From Streptomyces sp. 150FB (lineage in GTDB: Bacteria; Actinomycetota; Actinomycetes; Streptomycetales; Streptomycetaceae): a stretch of DNA of 64,000 nucleotides. The notes below the pieces were generated by a model. That model was given only the letters and a program-made list of their open reading frames with translations, did no database searches and was not told where the DNA came from. Below are positions 42,597 through 51,369 of this stretch, in pieces. Numbering within the stretch: the first letter of the stretch is position 1; every line of letters starts with the position of its first letter. The position numbers and the translations under genes are program-made. The stretch covers positions 8,876,512 to 8,940,511 of the forward strand of contig NZ_JTHL01000001.1 of NCBI RefSeq assembly GCF_000818195.1, in the 5' to 3' direction.

Positions 42597-43094
42597 TCAT
42601 TGGAAGACCCGCTCCACGAACGCGTCGAGGTTGCCGCGCAGGCGATCGATCTGCTGCTCGACAGTGAGGGACTCCTCCATGCGCCCGCCCGGTGCCGCCT
42701 TCTTCCTGCCCCGTACGTACAACGAGCAGTCCAGGTCGGCGCAGATGTAGAGGCCCACCGAGTTGCCTCTGCGGCCGGCCGGGCCTGCCTTGGGGGCGGC
42801 CATGAGGGAGACGCCGCTGCCGGGATGCGTGGTCAGGCACAGCGAGCACATGCTGCGGCGCAGGAAGCCGCGGTTGCCGGAAGCGGAGCGCAGGGACAGG
42901 CCGACGAGTTCATCGGCGCGTTCGACGACGAGATACCTGCGATCGGGCGCGGACAGATCGAACCAGCCCAGGAAGTCCAGGTCATCCCAGTGGTCGAGGT
43001 CCGCCAGGTTCTTGGGCAGGGGGAGGCGTTTGGCCTGGCCCTTCGAGCAGTTGACGAACGAGGTACGGATGTCGTGCTCGGTCAGGGGTTTCAT
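42597..43094 (-). CDS. FBP domain protein (elongation-factor-G-binding type, treble-clef zinc finger)
   Basis: This 165-aa protein has MKPLTEHDIRTSFVNCSKG at its start, LGWFDLSAPDRRYLVV, a Cys pair MCSLCLTTHPGSGVSLM, then VGLYICADLDCSLYVRGRK with the second Cys pair. This matches the FBP C-terminal treble-clef domain found in proteins that bind EF-G; some relatives are linked to fusidic-acid resistance, though the actinobacterial forms are poorly characterised. A terminator follows. It is downstream of an MFS gene in the same direction, 53 bases apart. Confidence 0.8.
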   Translation of the reverse strand: MKPLTEHDIRTSFVNCSKGQAKRLPLPKNLADLDHWDDLDFLGWFDLSAPDRRYLVVERADELVGLSLRSASGNRGFLRRSMCSLCLTTHPGSGVSLMAAPKAGPAGRRGNSVGLYICADLDCSLYVRGRKKAAPGGRMEESLTVEQQIDRLRGNLDAFVERVFQ

Positions 43095-43147
43095 GGAGGG
43101 TCCTTCGAGGGGTCAGGTGGACGGTGGCGGGACACGAACCCGGCTCG

Positions 43148-44695
43148 CTAGGCCGGTGTGTCATTTCCGGCGGGATTCGGCGTCTTGCGCCGTACGGTGA
43201 GGCCCGCTACCAGGGCGGCGAGCAGCAGGACGCCCGCCGAGCACCAGTAGGCGACGGAGAAGCCGTGCACCATGCCCTCGTTGAGGGTCGCGCCGCCGTG
43301 GCCCGGATCGTGCACGTGCGAGTGGACGTAACGGCTGGTGGCGCCGGTGGCGATGGTGTTGAGCAGTACGGTGCCCAGCGAAGCGCCCATCTGCTGAACG
43401 GTGTTGAGGACAGCCGAGGCCACACCGGCGTCCTGCGCGGGCACGCCGGCGGTGGCCGTCGCGTAGACCGGCATGAAGGTCAGGCCCATGCCCAGACCGA
43501 GCAGCAGCAGGGCGGGCAGCACGTGCGGGACGTACCGCGCATGCACGGTCAGGCTGCTGAGCAGCACCATGCCGGCGGCGGCCAGCACCATGCCGGACGA
43601 CATCAAGGTGCGCGGCGCCGTGCGTGGCAGCAGGCGGGTCGCGATCTGGGTCGCGCCGATGACGATACCGGCCGAAATCGGCATGAAGGCCAGGCCCGTC
43701 CGCACCGGCGGGTAGCCGAGGACGACCTGCAGGTAGTACGTCAGGAACAGGAAGACGCCGAACATGCCGATGGTGGCCAAGCCCATCGTCGCGAGCGATC
43801 CGGCCCGGACACGGTCCTTGACGATGCGCAGCGGCAGCAGCGGGCTCGCCGCGCGGCTCTGCCACCACACGAAGGCGGCGAGCAAGATCACGCCGGCCGC
43901 GAGCAGCGTGAGCACCGACGGGCTGGTCCAGCCGCGAGGTTCGGCCTCGCTGAAGCCGTACACGAGGGCGACGAGCCCGCCGCAGCCCAGCAGCGCGCCC
44001 GGCACGTCCAGGTGCCCGCGCCGGCGGCCGGAGCGGTCGCGCAGGAAGGCCGGTGCGCCGAGCAGGGCGGCCAGCGCGATGGGCACGTTGACGTACAGGG
44101 ACCAGCGCCAGTTCAAGTACTCGGTCAGCAGACCGCCCACGATCAGCCCGACCGCGCTGCCGCCGCCGGCCAGCGCACCGTAGACCCCGAACGCCCTGGC
44201 CCGCGCCTTGGGGTCGGTGAACGTCGTCGTCAGCAGCGACAGGGCCGAGGGCGCCAGGACCGCCGCGAACGCACCTTGCAGGGCCCGCGCCGCGAACAGC
44301 ATCCCAGGACCGGCCGCCGCGCCGCCCAGCGCGGAGGCCGCGGCGAACCCGGCCAGGCCGATGACGAAGGTGCGCTTGCGGCCCACCAGATCGGCGACCC
44401 GGCCGCCGAGCAGCAGCAGCCCGCCGAAGGCCAGCGTGTAGGCGGTGATCACCCACTGCCGGTCGGCGTCCGACATGCTGAGAGCGCGCTGGGCGGAGGG
44501 CAGCGCGATGTTCACGATGGTGCCGTCAAGGATCACCATAAGCTGGGCGAGGGCGATGACGGCCAGCGCCCACCAGCGCTTCGGATCCGGTGCCGGTGCC
44601 GGAGTCGCGGAGGGAACCTCGCCGTCCGGGGAACGGTCGGCGGCCGTGGAAGGGGCGGACAGGAGGGATTCCCCTCCGGGACGTTTCTTGCTCAT
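43148..44695 (-). CDS. DHA2-type MFS drug-efflux transporter
   Basis: This 515-aa protein has 14 predicted helices. Helix 1 carries VIALAQLMVILDGTIVNIAL (motif D1), followed by GGRVADLVGRKRTFVIGL (motif A) and VYGALAGGGSAVGLIVGGLL (motif C). Proton-driven export of drugs is the family role. I chose the ATG at 44695 (MSKKRPGGESLLSAP), because the hydrophilic leader is normal for the group and the longer frame lacks a good ribosome-binding site. The gene is intact, unlike the related one at 40747. Confidence 0.9.
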   Translation of the reverse strand: MSKKRPGGESLLSAPSTAADRSPDGEVPSATPAPAPDPKRWWALAVIALAQLMVILDGTIVNIALPSAQRALSMSDADRQWVITAYTLAFGGLLLLGGRVADLVGRKRTFVIGLAGFAAASALGGAAAGPGMLFAARALQGAFAAVLAPSALSLLTTTFTDPKARARAFGVYGALAGGGSAVGLIVGGLLTEYLNWRWSLYVNVPIALAALLGAPAFLRDRSGRRRGHLDVPGALLGCGGLVALVYGFSEAEPRGWTSPSVLTLLAAGVILLAAFVWWQSRAASPLLPLRIVKDRVRAGSLATMGLATIGMFGVFLFLTYYLQVVLGYPPVRTGLAFMPISAGIVIGATQIATRLLPRTAPRTLMSSGMVLAAAGMVLLSSLTVHARYVPHVLPALLLLGLGMGLTFMPVYATATAGVPAQDAGVASAVLNTVQQMGASLGTVLLNTIATGATSRYVHSHVHDPGHGGATLNEGMVHGFSVAYWCSAGVLLLAALVAGLTVRRKTPNPAGNDTPA

Positions 44696-45547
44696 GGCGA
44701 TCACGCACGTTTCGTGTCGAAGTGCTGTCGAGACAGCCGGCCAGGGAAGGTCGCAGTGGTGACGACGGGCCGGTGTACGCAGCACGGGGACACGGCATGG
44801 CGGTGGGGCAGCGGGAACCGCAAAGAGCACCCGGGGCCTGCCTCACCAGATGCGTGTCACTCACGCCGGCGCTCTTGCTGGTCGTGAGGCGGAGAGTGCC
44901 GAGATCACGGTGAACAGCAAGATAAGGGCCCGTCTTCGGGCACGCGCCCCCGCAGGCCGCGCGGCGACGAACCGCGCAGGCCAGGACATCTCGTGACGCG
45001 GCATCTCAGGAAGATGCCAAAGATAAGAAACAAGAAGGGGGAAGAGTTACCGCGCGCCGCAGAGGAGGGAGGGCACACGGCCGGAGGCAACTATGGCCGC
45101 AACGCATTCGGCATGGTCCATGTCTCTCGCCTCCTTCCGGGTAGGGCACGCGGTGCGTGTCGACGCCGAGCGCGCCGAGCGGGGCGGCAGAGAGCCTGCC
45201 GCGCTAAATCTCGGACAGGGTATCCCATCGACGCCACAGCGCGACCGGAATTGCCGACCGCCCGCGCGCACGGAAGGGGTTTGCTTGGGGGTGGAAGTCC
45301 CTGGGGGAGGAGGTGGTGCCAACCCCGAGCCGGGAGTTCGGGCGGGAGGCCGTTGACGATGTCTGACGGCTGCTGGTGCAGCCCCGACACGTATGCGGCC
45401 TGGCAGCCGCAGGGCTTGATGTCCAGCACGACCCAGGTGCCGAGTAGTCCTGCTGCTTTCGCTCGACCAGAGCGCGGCGTTCCTCTGGGGCGACGTCGTC
45501 AGACAGGACGTCGACGACCTCGACGTCAGCTTCCGTGGGCTCGGGAG
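44696..45547. other. Region without recognisable genes
   Basis: These ~850 bases precede the MFS gene (its promoter must lie at the left end) and end at the IS982 fragment. No frame shows steady coding bias. Confidence 0.45.
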
Positions 45548-45900
45548 CGATCCTGTGGGCGCTGGCGAACCCGAAACTCGACGAACGCGAAGACCAGGCC
45601 ATGCTCGACGTCGATGAAGACCTGATCGCCGACCGGCCCGGACTGCTGATCATCGCGGACGAGGGCTTCGCCTCCAAGGAGTTCGAGAACGACTGGTCAT
45701 GCGTGGGGCCGAACTGCTGCGGCCCTCTTTCAAGCGGGCGAAGAAGCGCAAGGGCGAGGGCCTGCTCAAGTCGGTGCGGCATCTGATCGAGTCCGTGAAC
45801 GACACCCTCAAGGGACAGTTGGACCTGGAGCAGCACAGCGGACGGACCTTCCAAGGTGTTGCCCCGCGCAGCCTCGCCATGGCCGCGTTCCACGAGTTGA
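45548..45900 (+). mobile_element. IS982-type transposase fragment, plus-strand copy
   Basis: The plus strand reads ALANPKLDERE, MLDVDEDLIADRPGLLIIAD and EGFASKEFEND. After a frame change it reads MRGAELLRPSFKRAKKRKGE, GLLKSVRHLIESVNDTLKGQ and LDLEQHSGRTFQGV, the C-terminal half of an IS982-family transposase. The first ~214 bases are repeated in inverse orientation at 42271-42485. Confidence 0.75.
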
Positions 45901-45965
45901 GCGCTGGGCACTCCGTCTGCCGCTTCTCCTGGTCGGCCTGGCCCTGCAGCGCTTGTCGCCATCCG

Positions 45966-46430
45966 GCGACTGCCGGAGGTACGAAGATGTCGGTACGCGT
46001 CGAACGACTTGCCGTTCATGTCCACTGCGCCTGTGGGACCACGACTGCTTCGCGCTCCAGTTGATCGCGGCCTTCCCATCGGCCTGCTCGCCGGGTTCGC
46101 CGAAGTCGGGACAGCCGGTGGAACGGCCGAACCCGCGCGTATAAACCATCACGAAGGCGTAGCCCTGACCTTGTCGAACAGGTCGGTGCCCCTCATGAAG
46201 TCCTGGAGGCGCTTGGACGAACCGGTGCGCTCCCAGCCTTCGGGCCCGAGCTCCCCGGAGTACCCCAGTACGAGAGTGCGAGCTCGTCGACAGGCTGACC
46301 GACGCTTTCTTGCCGTTGGGCAGCTCTACCGGAAGCAGGATGTCGGGGACCCCGTGCCCGACGCGGTTGCGACCGTGCCGGCCAGCGGGCGAACGGGCCC
46401 CACCCAGAGCCTGCGGCCCGAACGGCAGCA
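45966..46430 (-). pseudogene. X-prolyl dipeptidyl-peptidase (S15 type), central fragment
   Basis: Read leftward: GHGVPDILLPVELPNGKKAS, a frame-disturbed stretch, then YAFVMVYTRGFGRSTGCPDF, GEPGEQADGKAAINWSAKQS and MNGKSFDAY. This follows the catalytic-domain start of S15/CocE peptidases up to the nucleophile segment, where the family has MYGKSYDG (here MNGKSFDA). It is then cut off by the IS982 fragment. The S15 remnant at 32275 lacks exactly this kind of segment, so both may derive from one gene or from two related ones. Confidence 0.6.
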
Positions 46431-46519
46431 GACGGACCGGGCTGTTGGTGAGACAACGAGGAGCGGCCACCCTGCGCAGCGGGCCAGGGTGGCCGCCTCT
46501 TCTGCGCCTTGCGAAGCGG

Positions 46520-46690
46520 TCAGCGCATCCAGACGGTGTACTCGGCGCGACCACCCGGACCGTCGCACCACACCTCGTCATACCCGTTGTGCTGGGCGTT
46601 CGGCAGCTCCTCAGCCTCGCACTGCCTCTTCGAGTCATACGTCATACCGCCAGCCACGTGCCAGCCGCTGCCGGGTGGGGGGGGACGGCG
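46520..46690 (-). pseudogene. Small secreted-type protein, C-terminal fragment
   Basis: The minus frame ends WHVAGGMTYDSKRQCEAEEL, then PNAQHNGYDEVWCDGPGGRA and YTVWMR. The two Cys and the aromatic pattern look like small exported actinobacterial proteins. No start or signal peptide could be placed with confidence. Confidence 0.3.
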
Positions 46691-47059
46691 ACTGCGCTGG
46701 TGGCTGTCAGCGGGACTGCTACGGTGCGGCGCCGACGGCGAGGCCGACGGTGATGCGGGAACGACACGACTTCCTCCTTCTGTTGGCTGCACTGTCCCTA
46801 GATCGAGCACCCGGGATCCGTGCGTGGTGCCTCTGCGGCTTGCAGCGTGTCTTGATCGACACGCCGCCGACGGGTCACAAGAAGGCGGTAAGGGTTGGTA
46901 GGTGATCTGCCATCACCTGAGCGGATGGGGCTGGGGCCACCCCAGCCGGTCGCTCGCTCGGCTGAACACCGTGAGCAAAGACTGCTCGATGCGCGGGTCT
47001 GTCCAACGTGAAGTCCATGGTGCGGGGCCTCGCCGCCGCCTGCGAACCGCAGGGCGGTC

Positions 47060-47260
47060 TCCTGTGTGAAGCGACCTACGACGGGCGGCGGATCGCCGAG
47101 GCCAAGGGCAACGGCGGTGGCGATCGGCTATCCGGGCAGGACCATTGCCGACGTGCGCCGCGTACCTCGAAGGCCGGCCACGGCTACCCAGGCCCGCGAG
47201 CACGGCATCAGCCGTGGCGCCGTGCGCACCGTTGTGGTCGACCTCATGCCCGACGACAAC
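47060..47260 (+). pseudogene. Serine recombinase/resolvase, C-terminal helix-turn-helix fragment
   Basis: Frames in this stretch read LCEATYDGRRIAEAKGNGGG, then AAYLEGRP and AREHGISRGAVRTVVVDLMP. The ATYDG-RIAEAKGNGGGR and AREHGxSRxAVRT wording is typical of Streptomyces resolvases near the C-terminus. At least one frameshift and loss of the catalytic domain make it a remnant. Confidence 0.5.
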
Positions 47261-47855
47261 GCCGCCGACCACCACGCCACATCTGCCACGGGCAGTCGTC
47301 ACCCTCGATACGCCGGGCAAGTTCGCCGAATTCCTCCGCGTGACCGAGGTGGACGACGCAGAGTGGGCCACTCCACCGCCGCTCCCGCCGTGCACTGCCA
47401 AGCCGTTTGACGGTCCCCAGGGCGCCCCGACCGTCCCGGCTGCAGCGCAAGGCCCGCCGGGAGTACGAGATGGACGGTTGCGGTTCCGGTGACGTCGGCC
47501 AGACGGCCAGGGAAACTCGCTGCGGCGTGATGGGTTCCCGCTCACCGGTGGCGAATTCACCCGTCGCGGACGGTATTTGTGGGGTGTACGGGACACGGTC
47601 CGGGTACGGCGGTGTTCCCTTGCGGTGTTTGTCTTGCCGTGGCGCGATTTTTTCTCCGTCGCCACTCGTCACAACGACTGTGGCGCCGACGATGATCAAC
47701 CGGAGCCCAAGGGATGGACGTGAGCTCGACACTTGGTTCCATCAGCCACCATGCGGCGAACGCGGCAACCAGAGTCTCCAGCACCGGCCTTGATGTCACT
47801 AGATTTTACTTCGGCTCGCATTCTGCGGACGTGCGCATTTTTAGGTTTGTCCTGC
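47261..47855. other. Region without recognisable genes
   Basis: No frame with steady coding bias or family motif was seen. GC content falls towards the right end, next to the GPP34 gene stop. Confidence 0.4.
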
Positions 47856-48509
47856 TCAGCTCCATCCGCCGCCGACAGCCCGACTGGAAAGCACCGAGCT
47901 TGACAGGGCTTTGCGCAGGCCCGGTATTTCTCGATCGAATTTCTTGGCGAGTTCCTCAATCGTACCCTTGTGTTTGCGGCGCTCGGAACGGTTCAGTACG
48001 ACCCCCATGGTCGCGTCGCTCTCCAGGGCGATCACCGGCAGTGCCACTTGCGCCAGGGACAGAGTGGACGGGTCGGGAGTGGTGGTGACCCGCGTGCGCA
48101 ATACTTGCTGCACAGCTCGGGCCTCCTCTTCCCGCCGCAAGACAACTTTGCTCCCTCCAAGCAGACTCAAGGGGCGGCCGGTCTTCTTTTCGATAATCCC
48201 AGCAGCCGTGAGCTGGTTTTCGACCGGTTTCTCCGCCTTGTGCGCGGTGTTGTGCACCAGTGCCATCCACTTTTTCGGCCTCGCGTGCAGCTCTTCCCAC
48301 ACAGAGGCAAGAAACGGATCCGTCGGTGATCGGTCTCCAAGTACGCGAACCCGGCGCCCGTCGGTCTCAGCCTGTCCCGCAAGGACTAGCTCGGTCAGGG
48401 CAGCAGCGCGCAGCCGCTGTCCGCGGAACTGCAGAAGAGTAGCCGGAAACTTGTTCTTTCTGAAGGCGTAGGCACACAGGTAGATCTGCTGCGGAAGTGT
48501 GAGATCCAT
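47856..48509 (-). CDS. GPP34/GOLPH3 family protein
   Basis: This 217-aa protein begins MDLTLPQQIYLCAYAFRKNK, with FRGQRLRAAALTELVLAGQA next, the start of GPP34 (GOLPH3/Vps74-like) proteins. NTAHKAEKPVENQLTAAGII and LALPVIALESDATMG-like segments follow. The eukaryotic proteins bind phosphoinositides; the numerous streptomycete members have no settled function. AAGGAG lies 6 bases before the ATG at 48509. The promoter side faces the S9 peptidase gene and its operators. Confidence 0.82.
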   Translation of the reverse strand: MDLTLPQQIYLCAYAFRKNKFPATLLQFRGQRLRAAALTELVLAGQAETDGRRVRVLGDRSPTDPFLASVWEELHARPKKWMALVHNTAHKAEKPVENQLTAAGIIEKKTGRPLSLLGGSKVVLRREEEARAVQQVLRTRVTTTPDPSTLSLAQVALPVIALESDATMGVVLNRSERRKHKGTIEELAKKFDREIPGLRKALSSSVLSSRAVGGGWS

Positions 48510-48764
48510 GTGAACTCCTTGAATACGTGGCAACAGGACCAGTTCCTACTACATGGCGCGATCTAAAAGGGCCGTTGACGGCATATTGGGTTCGCCGACC
48601 TCGGCCGTCGACCTGTCGGCGTAGCGCTTTTCCTGACTCGACGGGACTGCGGCCGCTCGAAAGCGCCATGAATCCGCACCACGGTCACCCGACTCGCAGC
48701 AGGAAGCTCGTGATCTTCAAGGCCGTCAACTCTCCCGAGTCCATCTCGCGCGACCTCACCATCG

Positions 48765-48797
48765 TGTCACTAACTGCAATGATGACACTTGGTGACA
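48765..48797. promoter_or_regulatory. TetR-type paired palindrome, site 4
   Basis: TGTCACTAACTGCA and ATGACACTTGGTGACA face each other. The site is between the divergent GPP34 and S9 peptidase genes, 160 bases left of site 5. Confidence 0.6.
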
Positions 48798-48924
48798 GTA
48801 TTGCACACTCTTGGCGCGTGTGACCTGCGCCACAAATCCACTGCCAGTCGAGCGGTCGTCCAAGGGGGGTGGGGCTGCGATCGGCGGCCCACAGCGGCTG
48901 GACGTGCGGCGCCCTTGCCATTGC

Positions 48925-48955
48925 TGTCACTTAGTGACATTGTCATTAAGTGACA
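48925..48955. promoter_or_regulatory. TetR-type paired palindrome, site 5 (best copy)
   Basis: TGTCACTTAGTGAC-ATT-GTCATTAAGTGACA is an almost perfect 31-base palindrome built of two 14-base half-units. It lies 116 bases before the S9 peptidase ATG. It best shows the consensus shared with the sites at 33100, 33191, 38893 and 48765. Confidence 0.75.
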
Positions 48956-49071
48956 GCCTTCGATCGCTGAACGGTGACCGGCTCCAGGCTGCGGACCCAC
49001 TCAGAGCCCTTGCCGACCATTGTCAGGGCCTCATCACTCGCTGTCCGGGGACAGCCACAGGAAGGACCCAC

Positions 49072-50964
49072 ATGGCATTGCCGAAGCCGATCAGCGTCGA
49101 GGAGTTCTTTGCCCCTCCCGTCCGTTCGAGGGCCTCCCTCTCGCCGGCCGGCACCAAGATCGCGTACCTGGCTCCTTGGGGAAACCACCTGAACCTGTGG
49201 ATCGAGAGTGTCGACGCGCCCGGGGACGCGCGGCGGGTCACCTCCGAGGACCGCAACCTGCTGAGCTACCACTGGACCGACGATCCGAGGTGGCTGCTCT
49301 ATACCCGTGACCGAGGAGGTGACGAGAACCGGCACCTCTACCGCGTCGATCTCGAAGACCCGGACGCAGCGGCTACCGACCTCACCCCCTTCCCCGGCGC
49401 ACGCATCATGGATCTGAAGCTGCCCGCCGGGCGGCCGGGGAAGGCGGTGTTCTCCTCGAACAGTCGGAATCCCGCCACGTTCGACCTCTTCGAGCTGGAC
49501 ATCGCCACCGGTGACCTGCGGACCCTCGCAGAGAACACCGGAGGCGCTGCCACCACCCTTTTGTATGGCGGCAGCAAAGGCCTCTTCACCAGCGACGTCA
49601 CCGAACAGGGCGACCTAGGGCTCTCGCGCTGGAACGAGGCCACGCAGACGTTGTGCCACATCGCGCAGTTCGAGGGTGAGGACTATCCGCTGGGCATCTA
49701 TCCGCTGGAGGTCACCGCCGACGCCGGCGGCGTTCTCTTCGGTTCGAACACGGGCTCGGACAGACTCCGCCTGGCCCGGCTGGATGCAGAAACCGGCGTG
49801 GAGACGGAGGTCGACTCCCACCCGCAGTACGACCTGGACACACGAGCCCGTGTCTTTCCCGCACTGCCCTCGCCGCTCATCTTCAGTCGACGTACCGGCG
49901 AGCTCATCGGAGTTCGCTACCTCGGGGAACGACTGGTGATCAACGCACTGGACCCGCACTTCGCCGAGGTCTTGGAGAACCTGAGGAATCTGTCCGATGG
50001 CGACCTGGCCCACATCTCGTCCGACGAGAGCGAGCAGCGGTGGGTCGTCAGCTTCACCCACGACCGCGATCCCGGGGCCACATACTTCTACGACCACTCC
50101 TCGGGCGAGAGTCGGCTACTGTTCCGGCCCCTTGGTCACATGGATCCCGAGCATCTGGCACCGATGACACAGGTGACGATCACCGCTCGGGACGGTCTCG
50201 CGCTCCCCTCCCACCTGACACTGCCAATCGGGACAGAGCCGCACCGGCTGCCGCTGGTCCTGCTTGTGCACGGCGGTCCCTGGGACCGAGACAGCTGGGG
50301 GTTCAACCCTCTCGTCCAACTGCTGGCCAACCGGGGCTACGCGGTGCTTCAAGTGAACTTCCGCAGCTCCACGGGGTACGGCAAGTCGTTCATGAAGGCC
50401 GGCATCGGGGAGCTGGCCGGCAAAATGCACGACGACCTGATCGACGGTGTGAACTGGGCCATCCAGCAGGGATACGCGGACCCGGACCGGGTGGCGATCC
50501 TGGGCGGCTCCTACGGGGGCTATGCGGCACTGGTCGGAGTCACCTTCACGCCCGATGTCTTCGCCGCTGCGGTGGACATCTTCGGGGTCTCTGACCTCGC
50601 CAACTTCCTGCGCAACCAGCCGGAATTCGTCCGGCCGGCCCTTGCCGCCAACTGGTTCCGCTGGGTCGGCGACCCCGCGGATCCGCAGCAGGAGGCCGAC
50701 ATGCTGGCCCGCTCACCGATCAGCCGGGTGGACCAGGTCCGTACACCGCTGCTCATCGCCCAGGGCGCCAACGACGCCCGGGTAGCGCAGGCAGAATCCG
50801 ACAACATGGTCGAGGCTCTCCGGGCACGTGGAGTCCCCGTCGAGTACATACTCATGGCGGACGAAGGGCACTCCATCGAGAACCCGGAGAACTTGATCGC
50901 CGTGTACCACGCAGTGGAGCGCTTTTTGGACGAGCATCTCGGACACGGTCGGGACGCTACGTAG
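49072..50964 (+). CDS. S9 family prolyl-oligopeptidase-type serine peptidase
   Basis: This 630-aa protein has an N-terminal beta-propeller (roughly residues 10-360, with repeated strands such as RWLLYTRDRGGDENRHLYRV) and a C-terminal alpha/beta hydrolase domain. LVLLVHGGPWDRDSWGFNPL begins the latter, GGSYGGYAAL carries the catalytic Ser, GANDARV the Asp and ADEGHSIENPEN the His. The family cleaves short peptides, often after proline. No signal peptide is seen, so it is probably cytoplasmic. GGAAGGA precedes the ATG. Two TetR-type operators lie upstream, which ties it to the regulon of the two homologous TetR proteins. Confidence 0.9.
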   Translation: MALPKPISVEEFFAPPVRSRASLSPAGTKIAYLAPWGNHLNLWIESVDAPGDARRVTSEDRNLLSYHWTDDPRWLLYTRDRGGDENRHLYRVDLEDPDAAATDLTPFPGARIMDLKLPAGRPGKAVFSSNSRNPATFDLFELDIATGDLRTLAENTGGAATTLLYGGSKGLFTSDVTEQGDLGLSRWNEATQTLCHIAQFEGEDYPLGIYPLEVTADAGGVLFGSNTGSDRLRLARLDAETGVETEVDSHPQYDLDTRARVFPALPSPLIFSRRTGELIGVRYLGERLVINALDPHFAEVLENLRNLSDGDLAHISSDESEQRWVVSFTHDRDPGATYFYDHSSGESRLLFRPLGHMDPEHLAPMTQVTITARDGLALPSHLTLPIGTEPHRLPLVLLVHGGPWDRDSWGFNPLVQLLANRGYAVLQVNFRSSTGYGKSFMKAGIGELAGKMHDDLIDGVNWAIQQGYADPDRVAILGGSYGGYAALVGVTFTPDVFAAAVDIFGVSDLANFLRNQPEFVRPALAANWFRWVGDPADPQQEADMLARSPISRVDQVRTPLLIAQGANDARVAQAESDNMVEALRARGVPVEYILMADEGHSIENPENLIAVYHAVERFLDEHLGHGRDAT

Positions 50965-51183
50965 CCGTCGTCCGGGCTGTGGCGGCAGGCGGTCGGCGGT
51001 CGGCGTAAGGGAATCTGTGAGGACCCGCAGCCCGGAGGCCGCATTCTCCGCGGCCGCCACTAGCGGATGCTCTGTCCAGCGGCTGCGGAGGTGTTGCGGG
51101 AAGCGGCGGCGCGGAAGCGCGAGGCGCGAGCGCCTGGGGGAAACACAGCGAACCGGAACGGAGCCCGCGCAGCCAAAGCCAAG

Positions 51184-51369
51184 ATGAGGGAAAGCTACCG
51201 AAGCCTCCCTGCGCTTCTCCGGGGGGCACCTCTGATATGGCGGGGCGAGGAGGAGCTGACCCTCGGCTCGCATCAGCAGCGTGTAGTGCTGGCGGCGCTG
51301 CCGTCGCGGCGCGGGCGCCATGTCAGCACCGCCGAGATCGTCCCCGCCGTATGGGGTAAGGACCTTCGC
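51184..51369 (+). pseudogene. SARP-type regulator, N-terminal fragment
   Basis: The plus frame reads RGEEELTLGSHQQRVVLAAL, PSRRGRHVSTAEIVPAVWGK and D, the winged-helix DNA-binding start of SARP/AfsR regulators. It ends abruptly where the minus-strand hypothetical gene's sequence begins, so the bacterial transcriptional activation domain is missing. Confidence 0.6.

Noticed and set aside
43124..44887. A 587-codon plus-strand open frame
   Set aside because: It is the exact antisense of the MFS gene; its Gln/His/Arg-rich translation is typical of an antisense frame in GC-rich DNA.
46913..47665. A 250-codon minus frame
   Set aside because: Arg/Ser/Thr-rich translation without motif; the plus-strand resolvase remnant explains part of this stretch.
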